A stretch of 36,672 nt of DNA from Planococcus sp. ISL-110 (GCF_018613575.1 NZ_JAGGPX010000025.1:1-36672), one strand, 5' to 3'. Numbered from the stretch's first letter, positions 7,775 to 16,400 are shown. Numbers and translations: made by a program. Notes: generated by a model from the letters alone, not told the origin.

Positions 7775-8425
7775 ATGAAAACGCAAACGACAGAACTGGT
7801 CTTTATTCTCGACAAAAGCGGTTCGATGGCGGGACTGGAAAAGGATACAATCGGTGGCTTTAACGCCTTGCTTGAAAAACAACGTAAGCTTCCCGGGGAG
7901 GTCCGCGTCACGACGGTGCTGTTTAATCAGGGGTATGACCTGTTGCATGACCGGATTTCGCTGGAAGGCATTTCTCCGCTGACTGAAACGGATTATGAAG
8001 TGGGCGGCATGACGGCGCTGCTCGATGCGATCGGTTCAACGATCCAGAAGATAAGCAATGTGCAAAAAAACACCCTGCAAGACCAGCAAGCAGACAAGGT
8101 GATGTTTGTCATTACCACAGACGGCATGGAAAACTCCAGTTGTGAATACAACTACAAAAAAATCCATGAAATGATTGCGCAGAAGAAAAGCGCAGCCAAT
8201 TGGGAATTCATGTTTCTCGGCGCGAATATCGATGCGATCGCCACCGCACGCCAATTCGGAGTCGGGGAGGAATTCGCGGTCAACTACCACGCAGACGCGG
8301 AAGGCACCCATCTCAATTACCAAGTGGTGAGTGAAGCGGTTGCTTCTTTCCGGAAGGGGAAGAAGATTGATCGTGAGTGGAAGAAGGAGATTGAGAAAGA
8401 TTATAACTCGCGGGGGAAGAGATAG
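7775..8425 (+). CDS. von Willebrand factor A domain protein
   Basis: 216 aa, nearly all one vWA domain with the metal-binding MIDAS motif DKSGS (Asp13, Ser15, Ser17), a conserved Thr in GGMTALLDAI and an Asp in TTDGMEN. No signal peptide or membrane helix, so it acts in the cytoplasm, likely as a metal-dependent protein-binding partner. ATG 7775 follows a strong GAGGAGG site. It lies 81 bp after the macro-domain gene and the two probably work together. The C-terminal ~40 codons have a decayed second copy at 10685-10797. Confidence 0.87.
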   Translation: MKTQTTELVFILDKSGSMAGLEKDTIGGFNALLEKQRKLPGEVRVTTVLFNQGYDLLHDRISLEGISPLTETDYEVGGMTALLDAIGSTIQKISNVQKNTLQDQQADKVMFVITTDGMENSSCEYNYKKIHEMIAQKKSAANWEFMFLGANIDAIATARQFGVGEEFAVNYHADAEGTHLNYQVVSEAVASFRKGKKIDREWKKEIEKDYNSRGKR

Positions 8426-8480
8426 AGTTTCTAAAAGGCGCATAAGCATGCTTTTAAAACAACATTTGCATATTGTATAG

Positions 8481-8535
8481 AAATCGCGATTTTCATTGAA
8501 ATTAGCTGAATTCAATGAAGATCGCGATTTTTTAT
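8481..8535 (+). terminator. Strong intrinsic terminator after the vWA gene
   Basis: Two 20-base arms (8481-8500 and 8511-8530) pair at 19 of 20 positions around a 10-base loop, followed by TTTTTTATTT. Confidence 0.92.
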
Positions 8536-8589
8536 TTAAGAATAAAGCTATAAAGAGATATCAATACATTGGAAAATAATTGTATTTAC

Positions 8590-8640
8590 TTGACTCTTTT
8601 ATGATACTATTTACTTAATAGACAAAATAGTCAAATAGTT
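8590..8640 (+). promoter_or_regulatory. Putative promoter and tandem operator of the winged-helix-like gene
   Basis: TTGACT at 8590 could be a -35 box; the -10 is unclear. Two abutting 9-bp direct repeats, ATAGACAAA (8618-8626) and ATAGTCAAA (8627-8635), then TAGTTGTAA, lie just before the ribosome site of a small DNA-binding-like protein and could be its own binding site. Confidence 0.4.
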
Positions 8641-8664
8641 GTAAAGAGTAAAGGAGATATTAAC

Positions 8665-8928
8665 TTGGCAGAGCTTAAAAAGATTCGAACAACTGCTCGT
8701 GATGAAATTTTGGCAACTGCGAAAAGTATGACGAAGGAGCGGGAAGTAAAGCATTTCAGCGTAGGTGAGATTCTGAAATATATGAAAGAGGATGGAACAA
8801 GCTATAAGGACAGTACAATCCGAACGCATATTACTTCCAAATGCTGCTCTAATGCACCTAATCATCATGCTACTGTTTTTAATGACTACGAAAGAATTGG
8901 AAAAGGAATGTATCGTCTGATTTTATAA
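8665..8928 (+). CDS. Small winged-helix-like protein
   Basis: 87 aa from TTG 8665; AAAGGAG eight bases upstream supports this rare start. The sequence looks like a winged helix: VGEILKYMKEDGTSYKDSTIRTHITSKC as the helix-turn-helix, then HATVFNDYERIGKGMYRL as the wing. The NAPNHHATVFNDYERIGKGMYRL-type ending is similar to small or C-terminal DNA-binding modules seen next to restriction and related genes (recalled, not checked). It stands alone with its own promoter region, so it may be an autoregulated solitary regulator or an orphan from a larger system. Function not known. Confidence 0.7.
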   Translation: MAELKKIRTTARDEILATAKSMTKEREVKHFSVGEILKYMKEDGTSYKDSTIRTHITSKCCSNAPNHHATVFNDYERIGKGMYRLIL

Positions 8929-9166
8929 GTTGTTGTTTTACTTTAAGGCAATTCATATGGAAAGAAGATACTCAAAAACAAGTCTTTTAATTGGATATCT
9001 TGAAACAAGTTTCTAATAACTCCTAACGTACGAAAAGAATCTTGAAGTTTCAGATCTCCTTGTTTAACTATTAGAGTTATGAAAAAAGCAGGAGAAATAA
9101 TCCAATTCTGAAGATGTGGATTTCATTAGGAACGGACACAATATACCTATGAGGATGTGAAAAAAA

Positions 9167-9316
9167 ATGTCTGAAAAAAAGGATGCAAAAAAATCACCCA
9201 ATAAAACGGGTGGACCAGTTGTGCCAACTGGACCGACTGCTGGGGAAAATCGTTCGAGAAATAAAGATGGTAAATGGCGTGCAAAACGTTCCGATGCTGG
9301 TAAAACCAGAAAATAA
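9167..9316 (+). CDS. Small basic protein, 49 aa
   Basis: A 49-residue Lys/Arg/Pro/Gly-rich peptide starting MSEKKDAKKSPNKTGG and ending RSDAGKTRK. GAGGATG lies about nine bases before ATG 9167. It is probably disordered and may bind nucleic acid. Small proteins of this kind are often seen with the 57-aa type of gene that follows. No domain recognised; coding judged from ribosome site and composition. Confidence 0.5.
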   Translation: MSEKKDAKKSPNKTGGPVVPTGPTAGENRSRNKDGKWRAKRSDAGKTRK

Positions 9317-9457
9317 TTAAGGCAGAAGTTCTAAAGATAAAAGAACAAAAAAATTTTAAAAAAGGATGTTGATAATTAGTGACTTTCAATTAGTTAGAAG
9401 AGATCAACTGCAATCTGTTTAGTGGATAGTAAAAAAATATGTTGGGGGGCACATATC

Positions 9458-9631
9458 ATGGCTAAAACTAAGAAAACATACGAGAAAGTTGCAGAAACAT
9501 TTACAAAGAAAGCTGAAAAAGAGTGGGCTAAGGCAACAAACAATGAAGGTGGACATCATTATGAATATGCTGGAAAATCTTTTGAAACCGCAAGGAAAGC
9601 TCGTGAAAAAGCAGAAAGTATGGAAGAATAA
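9458..9631 (+). CDS. Small helical protein, 57 aa
   Basis: Lys/Glu/Ala-rich amphipathic helix protein (KVAETFTKKAEKEWAKATN, then YEYAGKSFETARKAREKAE). GGGGGG lies nine bases before ATG 9458; the frame extends upstream to a GTG at 9422 without a good site. No family recognised; the composition recalls small stress or nucleoid-associated proteins. Confidence 0.6.
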   Translation: MAKTKKTYEKVAETFTKKAEKEWAKATNNEGGHHYEYAGKSFETARKAREKAESMEE

Positions 9632-9800
9632 AGTGCTTCCACAAGCGTATGTACAAGTTACGATAGGTTCGTTTCTTGATAAAGCAGTGTAGAGGGTGAC
9701 GACTATTTAACTTGATAGGCTTTTTCTTCTAGCTCTTTAGGTTTTGTGAATGAGTGTGTTTTATATAGATAATCTTTAGTGAAGGGAATTGGTGATTATT

Positions 9801-10436
9801 ATGAAAGAGAAAATACCAAACAATAAGAATGAGGTAACAAGTGATTATGTAGAAGGCAATGAAAGAGGAAGCGGTATTGCAGAGGAAGAGCGTTTAGAAA
9901 AATTACAAAATAGTATTGATGAAATAATCGAAAAAATGGATTTGTTAGATGAACAAATTGATCACTTAGAGCAAAATGAAAGCAATATGACCTGGGAAGC
10001 GTATGATGAAAAATATACAGAACTGTTAGATTATCAAACGAATTTAGTGCAGCAACAAGCGGAATACACGCAAGAATTGTTGGGAGCGTATTCTGGCCAG
10101 CTTAAAGAATCAGCATCCAAAACAAACGAGGAGAGTAAAGTGAGGAGTGCTGCTCGAATAATAAAAAAAACAGCTTGGCGTGGTGTGAAAAAAGGTGCTA
10201 ATTATGTATGGGATAATAAAGAAAAATGGTATCACAGCCTAATGGAAAAGGGTCAAGAAAGTCAAGATAGAGTAAGGGCTATAAAAGATAAAGCCGAGGC
10301 TGCAGTCGATAGACACTCATTAGAGGAATTAGAAAGTAATGTACAAAAAATACTTAATAAAAAACGAAATGAAGAAGTTATTTCTGTGTATGAAAATTTT
10401 TATTTTCGCGCAGCTAAAGAAAAGAGAGGAGCATAA
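9801..10436 (+). CDS. Coiled-coil protein of unknown function
   Basis: About 211 aa, highly charged. A heptad-like coiled coil covers roughly residues 25-100 (EERLEKLQNSIDEIIEKMDL, then a second helix), followed by a basic segment (ARIIKKTAWRGVKKGANYV) and a last helix pair. No catalytic motif, signal peptide or membrane helix. The start is uncertain: GAAGGGA at 9780-9786 fits GTG 9792 or TTG 9789 better than ATG 9801. The gene stands alone, with repeat fragments after it. It may be a structural or membrane-surface protein from the island. Confidence 0.6.
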   Translation: MKEKIPNNKNEVTSDYVEGNERGSGIAEEERLEKLQNSIDEIIEKMDLLDEQIDHLEQNESNMTWEAYDEKYTELLDYQTNLVQQQAEYTQELLGAYSGQLKESASKTNEESKVRSAARIIKKTAWRGVKKGANYVWDNKEKWYHSLMEKGQESQDRVRAIKDKAEAAVDRHSLEELESNVQKILNKKRNEEVISVYENFYFRAAKEKRGA

Positions 10437-10448
10437 TAGGTAGAGTGG

Positions 10449-10575
10449 TTGAGACAGGGGGACGGTTCCTATATTTCAAAAACCGCATCTCTGTGTCAAA
10501 CACGATTCAAACTATACACTAAACCTACATAAGAAATCCGCCTATTCAACAATAGAACGGATTTCTTATGCATTA
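10449..10575. repeat. MITE-like repeat, family B copy 3 (rearranged), with a REP-like piece
   Basis: GAGACAGGGGGACGGTTCC at 10451-10469 is a REP-like motif common in Bacillales. It is followed by AACCGCATCTCTGTGTCAAA, the head of family B. The interior carries a perfect 13-bp inverted repeat (CATAAGAAATCCG / CGGATTTCTTATG) at about 10528-10570. Confidence 0.65.
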
Positions 10576-10684
10576 AAATTGAAAAAAACTAAGGAGTCAT
10601 AATCGTTCCGAGCACAGTGGTCGACACTTTCATGATGGTAAATGGACATGTTAGATTATAGAAAAATAAGGGATAAGGGCTTAG

Positions 10685-10797
10685 GAAGAATACGCAGTCA
10701 ACTATCATGCAGATACGGAAGGCACCCAGCTAAATTACCAAGTGGTGAGTCGAAGAAGGATAGTGAGAAAGACTATTATTCCCGGGCTAAGAAGTAA
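10685..10797 (+). pseudogene. Decayed 3' end of a second vWA gene
   Basis: Reads EEYAVNYHADTEGTQLNYQ, then VVS, matching the vWA protein at 7775-8425 (EEFAVNYHADAEGTHLNYQ), loses about 20 codons with a frame change, and ends SKKDSEKDYYSRAKK-stop against WKKEIEKDYNSRGKR-stop. The rest of the gene is absent. Its terminator follows at 10835. Confidence 0.8.
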
Positions 10798-10834
10798 ATC
10801 TTTTAGCTGCGTCAAAAAAATACTATCTATATAG

Positions 10835-10893
10835 AAAATGCATGAAGAATGCCAACCACTTCTGGTCTGGATTCATCTTCATGCATTTTTTAT
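10835..10893. terminator. Intrinsic terminator, possibly bidirectional
   Basis: A 14-bp stem (AAAATGCATGAAGA / TCTTCATGCATTTT) with T-rich flanks on both strands. It lies between the vWA remnant (+) and the GTPase gene end (-). Confidence 0.75.
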
Positions 10894-10982
10894 ATTTTAG
10901 CAAAAATACGTACAGTTTAAATCTACTGCAATTGGAGAGGATTAATAAAAATCTTACTTATGCTACAAGATATCCGAAGTCA

Positions 10983-11495
10983 TTAAGCCTTCTTTTGTTG
11001 ATTTAAAAACATTTCGTAGACAGCTTTTAACTGATCTGCATTTAATTCGATATCATTTTCGTGCATATACTTAATTGCATATCCAAGTGCCACAGTAGTT
11101 GCTCCAGCGATACTCGCACCTATAACAGAACCAGCACCTGGCACTACTTTTACAATTTGACGGAATACTGTTTTACCGATGTTTCCAACGACCGTAGCGA
11201 TAATTAATTCTTTAGCATTTTCTTTTGAGACAGGTTTATTGTAAAGAGTGGACAACTTTATTATTAATCCTACTTGAATGCCGATAAGAGGTACAAAATC
11301 AGATCCTGGAATTGGAAGAGCCCCAACCGCGGCCGAAGATGCGCCTGCGCCTATTATCCACCGATTTGCGATTGAGGCCTTGTCCTTTAAATTTGTGGCC
11401 AGTAAAATATCTTTGGATTTTTTTTCGAGAATCTCCATCAATTTATTTTGAAGGAATGAGATGTTCTCACCAGTTCTTGATGAGATAGGAGCGAC
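10983..11495 (-). pseudogene. 3' part of GTPase gene (YcjF/DUF697-like C-terminal domain)
   Basis: The C-terminal half of a GTPase split by an IS21 element. It begins with the G5 loop (PISSRTGENI) and continues into a Gly/Ala-rich region with two hydrophobic segments (IIGAGASSAAVGALPIPGSD; VVPGAGSVIGASIAGATTVA), as in the DUF697/YcjF C-terminal domain that places such GTPases at membranes. Joined to 13984-14480 and counting the duplicated GCGAC once, the frame is continuous: 497 + 508 = 1005 nt, 334 aa. The apparent TTG start near 11507 lies in the IS end and is not native. Confidence 0.85.
11491..11495. other. Target site duplication GCGAC, left copy
   Basis: GCGAC directly before the IS terminus TGTAACCG; repeated at 13984-13988. 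Confidence 0.88.
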
Positions 11496-11531
11496 TGTAA
11501 CCGTCAAGTAGAAACAAACAGTTTTTCACAA

Positions 11532-12305
11532 TTAAGATTCAACACCTTGATTGCTAAATAACGTTTTTCTGTATCTCATTCGGATGCTGTCTTGCTTCTC
11601 GTCAAATGTAAGAATCTCACTTCGATGAAGCAGGCGGTCTAAGATGGCGGTTGTTAAGGTCTGATCGCCTAAGAATTTCCCCCATTCGCCTGGACCTTTA
11701 TTTGAAGTTAGAATGAAGGCCGCTTTGTCGTACAGTTCGTAAATGAATTGGAAAAACAGATGAGCCTCTTGAGGCTCATAAGCCATGTACATGACGTCGT
11801 CAATGATGATTAGATCAGAAGCGGCAATCCGTTTATATCTGGTCTTTGACTTGCTCGTATATTCTTTTGATTTCAATACATAGATGAGACGCTCCATCGA
11901 TATGAACGACACCTGATACCCACGCTCGATGGCGTGGATACCTAATGCAGTTGATAAATGAGTCTTGCCGGCGCCTGTCGGCCCCATCATGATTAAAGTG
12001 AAACAGTCATCAATCCATGCCAGTTCCTTTAGCACATTTAGCTGCTTTTCACCGATGGCTGTCTGTTCCTCCAAGCGAAACTGCTCAAATGTCAGTAATT
12101 CAGGGAACTCTGCCCATTTCATGAGCTTTTCACTGGTTTTTCGTTCTCTGCAACGCGTTTCATAGCTAAGCACTTCATAGATAAATTCGTGATACGTCCA
12201 TCCCTTCGCCTCAGCTTCGCGAAGAAAATTCGGCAATTCTTTAGCCGTTTCTGCCAACCGCAAGGTTCGGCATTTGTCTTGTAATCCTTCGTAGGGATGG
12301 CTCAT
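11532..12305 (-). CDS. istB: IstB-type ATPase helper of IS21 transposition
   Basis: 257 aa AAA+ ATPase related to DnaC. Walker A is GPTGAGKTH (108-116), Walker B is LIIIDDV, and the arginine-rich ending (DSIRMRYRKTL) fits the family. It forms filaments on target DNA and activates IstA. Its start overlaps the end of istA by four bases (ATGA type), so translation is coupled. Length is normal and no disruption is visible. Confidence 0.95.
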   Translation of the reverse strand: MSHPYEGLQDKCRTLRLAETAKELPNFLREAEAKGWTYHEFIYEVLSYETRCRERKTSEKLMKWAEFPELLTFEQFRLEEQTAIGEKQLNVLKELAWIDDCFTLIMMGPTGAGKTHLSTALGIHAIERGYQVSFISMERLIYVLKSKEYTSKSKTRYKRIAASDLIIIDDVMYMAYEPQEAHLFFQFIYELYDKAAFILTSNKGPGEWGKFLGDQTLTTAILDRLLHRSEILTFDEKQDSIRMRYRKTLFSNQGVES

Positions 12306-13834
12306 CGATTTCCACCTCCTTGAAGGACAGAGAGGTAAATATCCGCGGTCCGTTCGGGTGCCACGAAGTCTTTGTACTTCTCGTTGATCGTGCCAACTTT
12401 CTTTGGTTTCTTTTGGCTTTCTAACTCTAACGAGATAGCGATGTCCCGCAATTCATTGGCACTCGTCATCTCGAGTCGTTTAAACGTAACCAGCGCCTCA
12501 TCGACATAGTCCGGATAGTTTCCGATTACGGATTGCACGACTTCCAGTTGGTCGATCAAATGGCGCGGATATCGTTCGGTCAATCGCTTAATGAACCATG
12601 CACTCAATTCCGTATCGCCCAATTGGCCTTGAATTTGTTGGATTAATAAATCTCGTTTGGTCTGATTCCTTTCGCGATGGGCAGGGTCTGAAATGACTTC
12701 ACCTTTTCCTTTCGCTAATTTGTGTTTCGCTAAAACTTCCCCGTGTTCCTGAAGGCGTATGTACAGATAGTTGTTATCCGTCTGAACATAAGCGATGTTT
12801 GGCGCGCCTTTACGATAAGTGCCACGAGGCACACTGTAACGGTTTGAGCCGAAACGAATGACATTGTCATGCTGAATATCTCTTGTTATACTCGAAGTGA
12901 ATACTTTTTCAAAAATGTAAGTACCAGAGACCTTTTGCAGGTGTTGCTTTTCCAGGGCGTGCACCTCAAAGGGTCTTTTTTTGATATTATGATGGACTTT
13001 GTAATTGCCGGTCCGTTTCAGCCACTTCATGCAGGCATCCTGCCAATCGATTAAATTATCAAAAGTGCGGTTTTTAACGAAATTGTTTTTTACATATTTG
13101 ACGACTTGTTCGACTTTTCCTTTGGATTGCGGATCCGATTTCCGGCAAAGGTAGACTTTGAACTTCCGCGTCTGCTGGTACTTGGTAAATTCGGCCGTCA
13201 TAATCAAATCTCCCGAATTCTCACTGACGATTAATAAACGGTCTTGGTCGTAGACAATTTCTCGTGACATGCCTCCAAAATGGCTAAAGGCATTCTCGTG
13301 CATATGTATCAGATCGCTTGCCCGGAAGGGCCGGTCCAGGAACTCCACATACTTAAACCTCGAATGTGCCAGCACGAATCCGATGAAGTACAAACGCTTC
13401 ATCGTACCATCAGTTGTCAGCACATTCTTCTGCCCAAAATCCACTTGAATCTGTTGCCCCATAGGTAGCTCCGGCACCGCACTGAATGTTCGTTCTGCTG
13501 CTTGTTTGGGAATGTGGTAAATCTCACGCAACTCATTCACGTAATTCCTGACGGTATTTTCAGCGATTGTATTCACGCCCAGTCGCTCTTCCAACCAATC
13601 AAAAATTTGTGCTCCCGTCAGATCTGGATGTTCCTTTAACCAGCTGACAATTTCCTTGTGATACGGATCCAATTTCTTGCTCCGGTTTTGAAGCGATAGA
13701 ACGAATTCACAAAAACCCTCGGGCGTCATATTTCCGTAGTCAATCACCCGATTTCTGGATATCTTCAGCTTCTTGGCGATTGCGCTGTTTGAAAATCCTA
13801 CATCGCGCAGTTGATGAATTTCATTGTAAATCAT
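12302..13834 (-). CDS. istA: IstA-type DDE transposase of IS21
   Basis: About 510 aa. N-terminal helix-turn-helix (RDVGFSNSAIAKKLKISRNR) and a second DNA-binding segment, then a DDE/RNase H-like catalytic core with Asp in QVDFGQK, Asp in VYDQDR and Glu in SKGKVEQVV, and a C-terminal beta-barrel-like region. It carries out strand transfer of the element with IstB. ATG 13834 sits 11 bases after AGGAG; the frame also has a GTG at 13846 that overlaps the ribosome site, so I prefer the ATG. Complete, normal length. Confidence 0.94.
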   Translation of the reverse strand: MIYNEIHQLRDVGFSNSAIAKKLKISRNRVIDYGNMTPEGFCEFVLSLQNRSKKLDPYHKEIVSWLKEHPDLTGAQIFDWLEERLGVNTIAENTVRNYVNELREIYHIPKQAAERTFSAVPELPMGQQIQVDFGQKNVLTTDGTMKRLYFIGFVLAHSRFKYVEFLDRPFRASDLIHMHENAFSHFGGMSREIVYDQDRLLIVSENSGDLIMTAEFTKYQQTRKFKVYLCRKSDPQSKGKVEQVVKYVKNNFVKNRTFDNLIDWQDACMKWLKRTGNYKVHHNIKKRPFEVHALEKQHLQKVSGTYIFEKVFTSSITRDIQHDNVIRFGSNRYSVPRGTYRKGAPNIAYVQTDNNYLYIRLQEHGEVLAKHKLAKGKGEVISDPAHRERNQTKRDLLIQQIQGQLGDTELSAWFIKRLTERYPRHLIDQLEVVQSVIGNYPDYVDEALVTFKRLEMTSANELRDIAISLELESQKKPKKVGTINEKYKDFVAPERTADIYLSVLQGGGNR

Positions 13835-13983
13835 AAACTTTTCCACTCCTCATTCCTCACTTTCAATAGACTCTCTCAAGTATATTAAAAGCGCATCGGT
13901 ATTGGTGAACTGTTGTGTCTTAATTGGTGAAATCTGTTTACCGTTATTTGTGGAAAACTGTTTAGTCTAGTTTAGCGGTTACA

Positions 13984-14480
13984 GCGACTGGATAATTGTA
14001 GTCAGTATGGTCTTGTATATATTTAATAAGTTCTGGAATTTCGTCAGCTGCATCAATTTTATTTAAAACAATGATGATGTCTTGATTCACTTTTTCAATT
14101 TCTTTTAAGTTTTTAAGTTCACTTTCAGAAAGAACAGTTCCAGCAGCATTTAAGAAAAACAGAATGACATCAGAGTTTTTATAATACTTTAAAGTGATAT
14201 CCGAATTAGTCTTAACAACATCATCCAGACCTGGAGTATCAACAAAAATAATATTCTCTCTGTAAATAATCTCCCGAATTTCTTTTGTTTCTCCAGGCTT
14301 AGCACCAACATTTACTATGTCTTCCTCCATGAGTCTGTTTATTGTCGAAGACTTACCACAGTTAACATCACCCACCATTGAAATTGTCAACTTGCGAGTT
14401 AATTGTTCATTAATTTCATCACTTTTTTGCTTAAAGACATCTTCAAAAACATTATCGAAATTCTCGAATTCTGAAGCCAT
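13984..14480 (-). pseudogene. 5' part of GTPase gene (Era/YfjP-like G domain)
   Basis: The N-terminal half of the split GTPase. P-loop GDVNCGKSS (37-45), switch-II DTPG (81-84) and NKID (140-143) are all present, so it is a TRAFAC-class small GTPase of the Era/YfjP/IRG-like type with an alpha-helical N-terminus. The G5 loop is on the other fragment. The present frame runs into the IS and stops at 13962 after adding a few foreign residues. GGAGTG upstream of ATG 14480 serves as ribosome site. Alone, neither half should be a working GTPase. Confidence 0.88.
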
Positions 14481-14961
14481 TTAATTCACTCCTTTTTTTA
14501 TATTATATCACTGGAATGTAATTTTTTTCCGAATAGTTAATTAATAAATCGTTTTAAATTCAAGTATCTATCTTTGGTATGTCCATCAAAAATTTCGGAT
14601 ACTTATATAGAAGTAGAGTTCGATTTACGGTGAAAAGTAATTTTATTTGTCTTGATAAGGTTCAACTTGAGTTAGAGAAACATGATCATGTGAAAAGATA
14701 ATAATGTATTTTCATTGGAGTTGGAATTTGAAGGACAGTTGAAAAAAATTTCTTAGTACATATAAATTCATATATTTCATATTTCTATTTTATGGTATGA
14801 TCTTCACAAAAGATAAATTTTTTGAAAATTTTTACAAAAATATAGAGAGTTTACTATCGTTAATTTCTCTGGATTTTATTTAAGGTTTTAAACAGTGTAA
14901 GAATTATTGTGCTCTCTGGAATGCGGAAAACAAATGGATAATAAGTGAGGAGCAAATTCAG
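14481..14961. other. Gene-free intergenic region
   Basis: AT-rich region between divergent genes. TGGTATGAT near 14793-14801 resembles an extended -10 box facing the DUF4230 gene, with no convincing -35. I see no gene or repeat-family copy here. Confidence 0.4.
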
Positions 14962-15555
14962 ATGAAAAAGCTGTTAGTAGGAGTTATTATTTCAATGTTA
15001 CTTATTGTAATCGCCGGTTTGGTTGTTTTTATTCAATTTAAACCATTTGGAGTTACTTCTAGCCAAAGTTCTAATACGTCTTTAATCCAGGAGAGAGTCG
15101 TGGAGGTGTCAGAGCTGGCGACATTGAAGTATGAGTACAGTAAAGCAATGGTAAATCGTGATGACAAGAAAATTCTGATGACTGATATTCGCTTTGCAGA
15201 GACGATAAAGCTCGTAGAGTACACGGGATATCTGAAAGCTGGGTCGGATCTTTCGAAAGTGGAAGTGGCCTATGACGAAGTGGGCAAACAAGTTACAGTT
15301 AGAGTTCCAAAAGCGAAAGTTCTGGATAATGTTGTCGAGCTCGAAAATTTGAAGATTGAAGATGTGAAAGGGAATATCTTTTTAGATCCTCCTACCCAGA
15401 AAATTATTGAAGACATCAATACTGAAAAAAAGAAATTTGAAGAAGAGAAAATCGAGCAAGGATTTTTAACGGAAGCTGATAAAAGAACAGAGGAAGTTTT
15501 AAAGTCATTCTTAAAATCCGATGAAGAAAATGAAATAATCGTTGAATTTTATTGA
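14962..15555 (+). CDS. DUF4230-family membrane-anchored protein
   Basis: 197 aa. An N-terminal membrane helix (residues 3-25) anchors an extracytoplasmic domain. ELATLKYEYSK followed by strands around KLVEYTGYLKAG and VTVRVPKAKVLDNVVEL fits DUF4230, a family of unknown function common in Firmicutes. A charged helix follows (TEKKKFEEEKIEQGFLTEAD). GTGAGGAG lies before ATG 14962. It is a single gene with its own terminator at 15674. Confidence 0.82.
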   Translation: MKKLLVGVIISMLLIVIAGLVVFIQFKPFGVTSSQSSNTSLIQERVVEVSELATLKYEYSKAMVNRDDKKILMTDIRFAETIKLVEYTGYLKAGSDLSKVEVAYDEVGKQVTVRVPKAKVLDNVVELENLKIEDVKGNIFLDPPTQKIIEDINTEKKKFEEEKIEQGFLTEADKRTEEVLKSFLKSDEENEIIVEFY

Positions 15556-15673
15556 AAATAACGCCTTATGTCCGAGATGATTTAATATATTTGGCGCGTT
15601 CATGTGTAAAACGAGTCTAAACGAGAGAGCTCCAAATTTTTTGGGACAAAATGAGTTATGAATAGGCATGTGC

Positions 15674-15701
15674 AGCTGCGAAGAGATTCGCAGCTTTTTT
15701 G
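15674..15701 (+). terminator. Intrinsic terminator after the DUF4230 gene
   Basis: A perfect 9-bp stem (AGCTGCGAA / TTCGCAGCT) with GAGA loop and a run of six T. Confidence 0.85.
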
Positions 15702-15837
15702 CGAAATTTTTAAATGCTTGGCCATGGAAAAGATAGGGGCTCCGGTAGAAAGGAGCGGGTATAGAAGAAAGTATTATGAAGCATTGGTGTTTGCATTAAC
15801 TTTTACAGACATCGCGCTTGCCATAGTGTCATCTAAC

Positions 15838-15880
15838 GAAAAAAATAATCCGCTTTTGAGTCGACCACTCGGCGGATTAC
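15838..15880 (-). terminator. Orphan terminator facing the minus strand
   Basis: Stem TAATCCGC / GCGGATTA with an inner GAGT / ACTC stem; the A run on its left is the T tail for the minus strand. No minus-strand gene lies to its right before 16500, so it probably outlived a lost gene. Between 15886 and 16040 I see nothing else. Confidence 0.7.
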
Positions 15881-16040
15881 CCTAATTACTATTTCACTGC
15901 TAATTCCCTTGAAGGGACCTGTTCGTTGCTGGGCCGTCTGATGTTGGGTGCACCCGGCTGTATATCAAAGCATTATTCATCAGTTTTATTTATATCAGGA
16001 TTTGTAGTAAATGGCTTTTCTTCATAGTTGGATACAAAAG

Positions 16041-16219
16041 AAACCGCACCCCTGGGAAAGAAAGAATTCTAAACGATTTTGACAATACACGACAATTTAT
16101 ATCCTATACATTGCCACACCCGGCTCATCAACATTGTGGGTGTGGCTTTTTCATTTTATTCATTCGTATAAATTGTGTTTGAATTGTTTACGACACAGGG
16201 AACATCTGGGAACTGCTGG
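16041..16219. repeat. MITE-like repeat, family A copy 1
   Basis: Head AACCGCACCCCTGGG, interior GACAATACACGACAATTTAT, central hairpin CCACACCCG...GGGTGTGG followed by CTTTTTC, tail GACACAGGGAACATCTGGGA. Copy 2 starts about 12 bp later in the same orientation. Confidence 0.85.
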
Positions 16220-16230
16220 AAACAGAAGGA

Positions 16231-16400
16231 ATTCGCGTCCCTGTGTAAAAAAAATTCTAAACGAATCTGACTATACACTCCAATTTATAATATATACATT
16301 GTCACATCCGCTGTATCAACAATTCGGGTGTGGCTTTTTCTTTTTATTCATCCATATAAATTGTGTGGGAATTGTAGGCGACACAGGGAACATCTGATGA
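16231..16400. repeat. MITE-like repeat, family A copy 2
   Basis: Head CGCGTCCCTGTGTAAAA, tail GCGACACAGGGAACATCTGA. Same interior and hairpin-plus-T-run as copy 1; together they form a tandem pair before the SHOCT gene. Confidence 0.87.

Larger units (their letters stand above)
11496..13983. mobile_element. Complete IS21-family insertion sequence
   Basis: 2488 bp. Termini are TGTAACCG (left) and CGGTTACA (right), so the element begins TG and ends CA as usual for IS21. Further inside, related motifs ending in ACTGTTT repeat: GTGGAAAACTGTTTA near 13951-13965, GGTGAAATCTGTTTA near 13926-13940, and an inverted copy (CAGTTTTTCACAATTAAG) near 11518-11535; such multiple subterminal repeats bind the IstA transposase in this family. 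It carries intact istA and istB and is flanked by a 5-bp GCGAC duplication. All parts look undamaged, which suggests a recent insertion. Confidence 0.93.

Noticed and set aside
11496..11507. Native start for the 174-codon C-terminal GTPase fragment
   Set aside because: The first residues come from the IS end; the fragment is a broken gene rather than a new one.
15658..15885. Open frame of 75 codons
   Set aside because: It runs through a plus-strand terminator and a minus-strand terminator, has no clear ribosome site and no recognisable protein pattern.
16134..16397. Open frame of 87 codons
   Set aside because: It lies wholly within two tandem family A repeats; the repeated peptide pieces simply mirror the DNA repeat.
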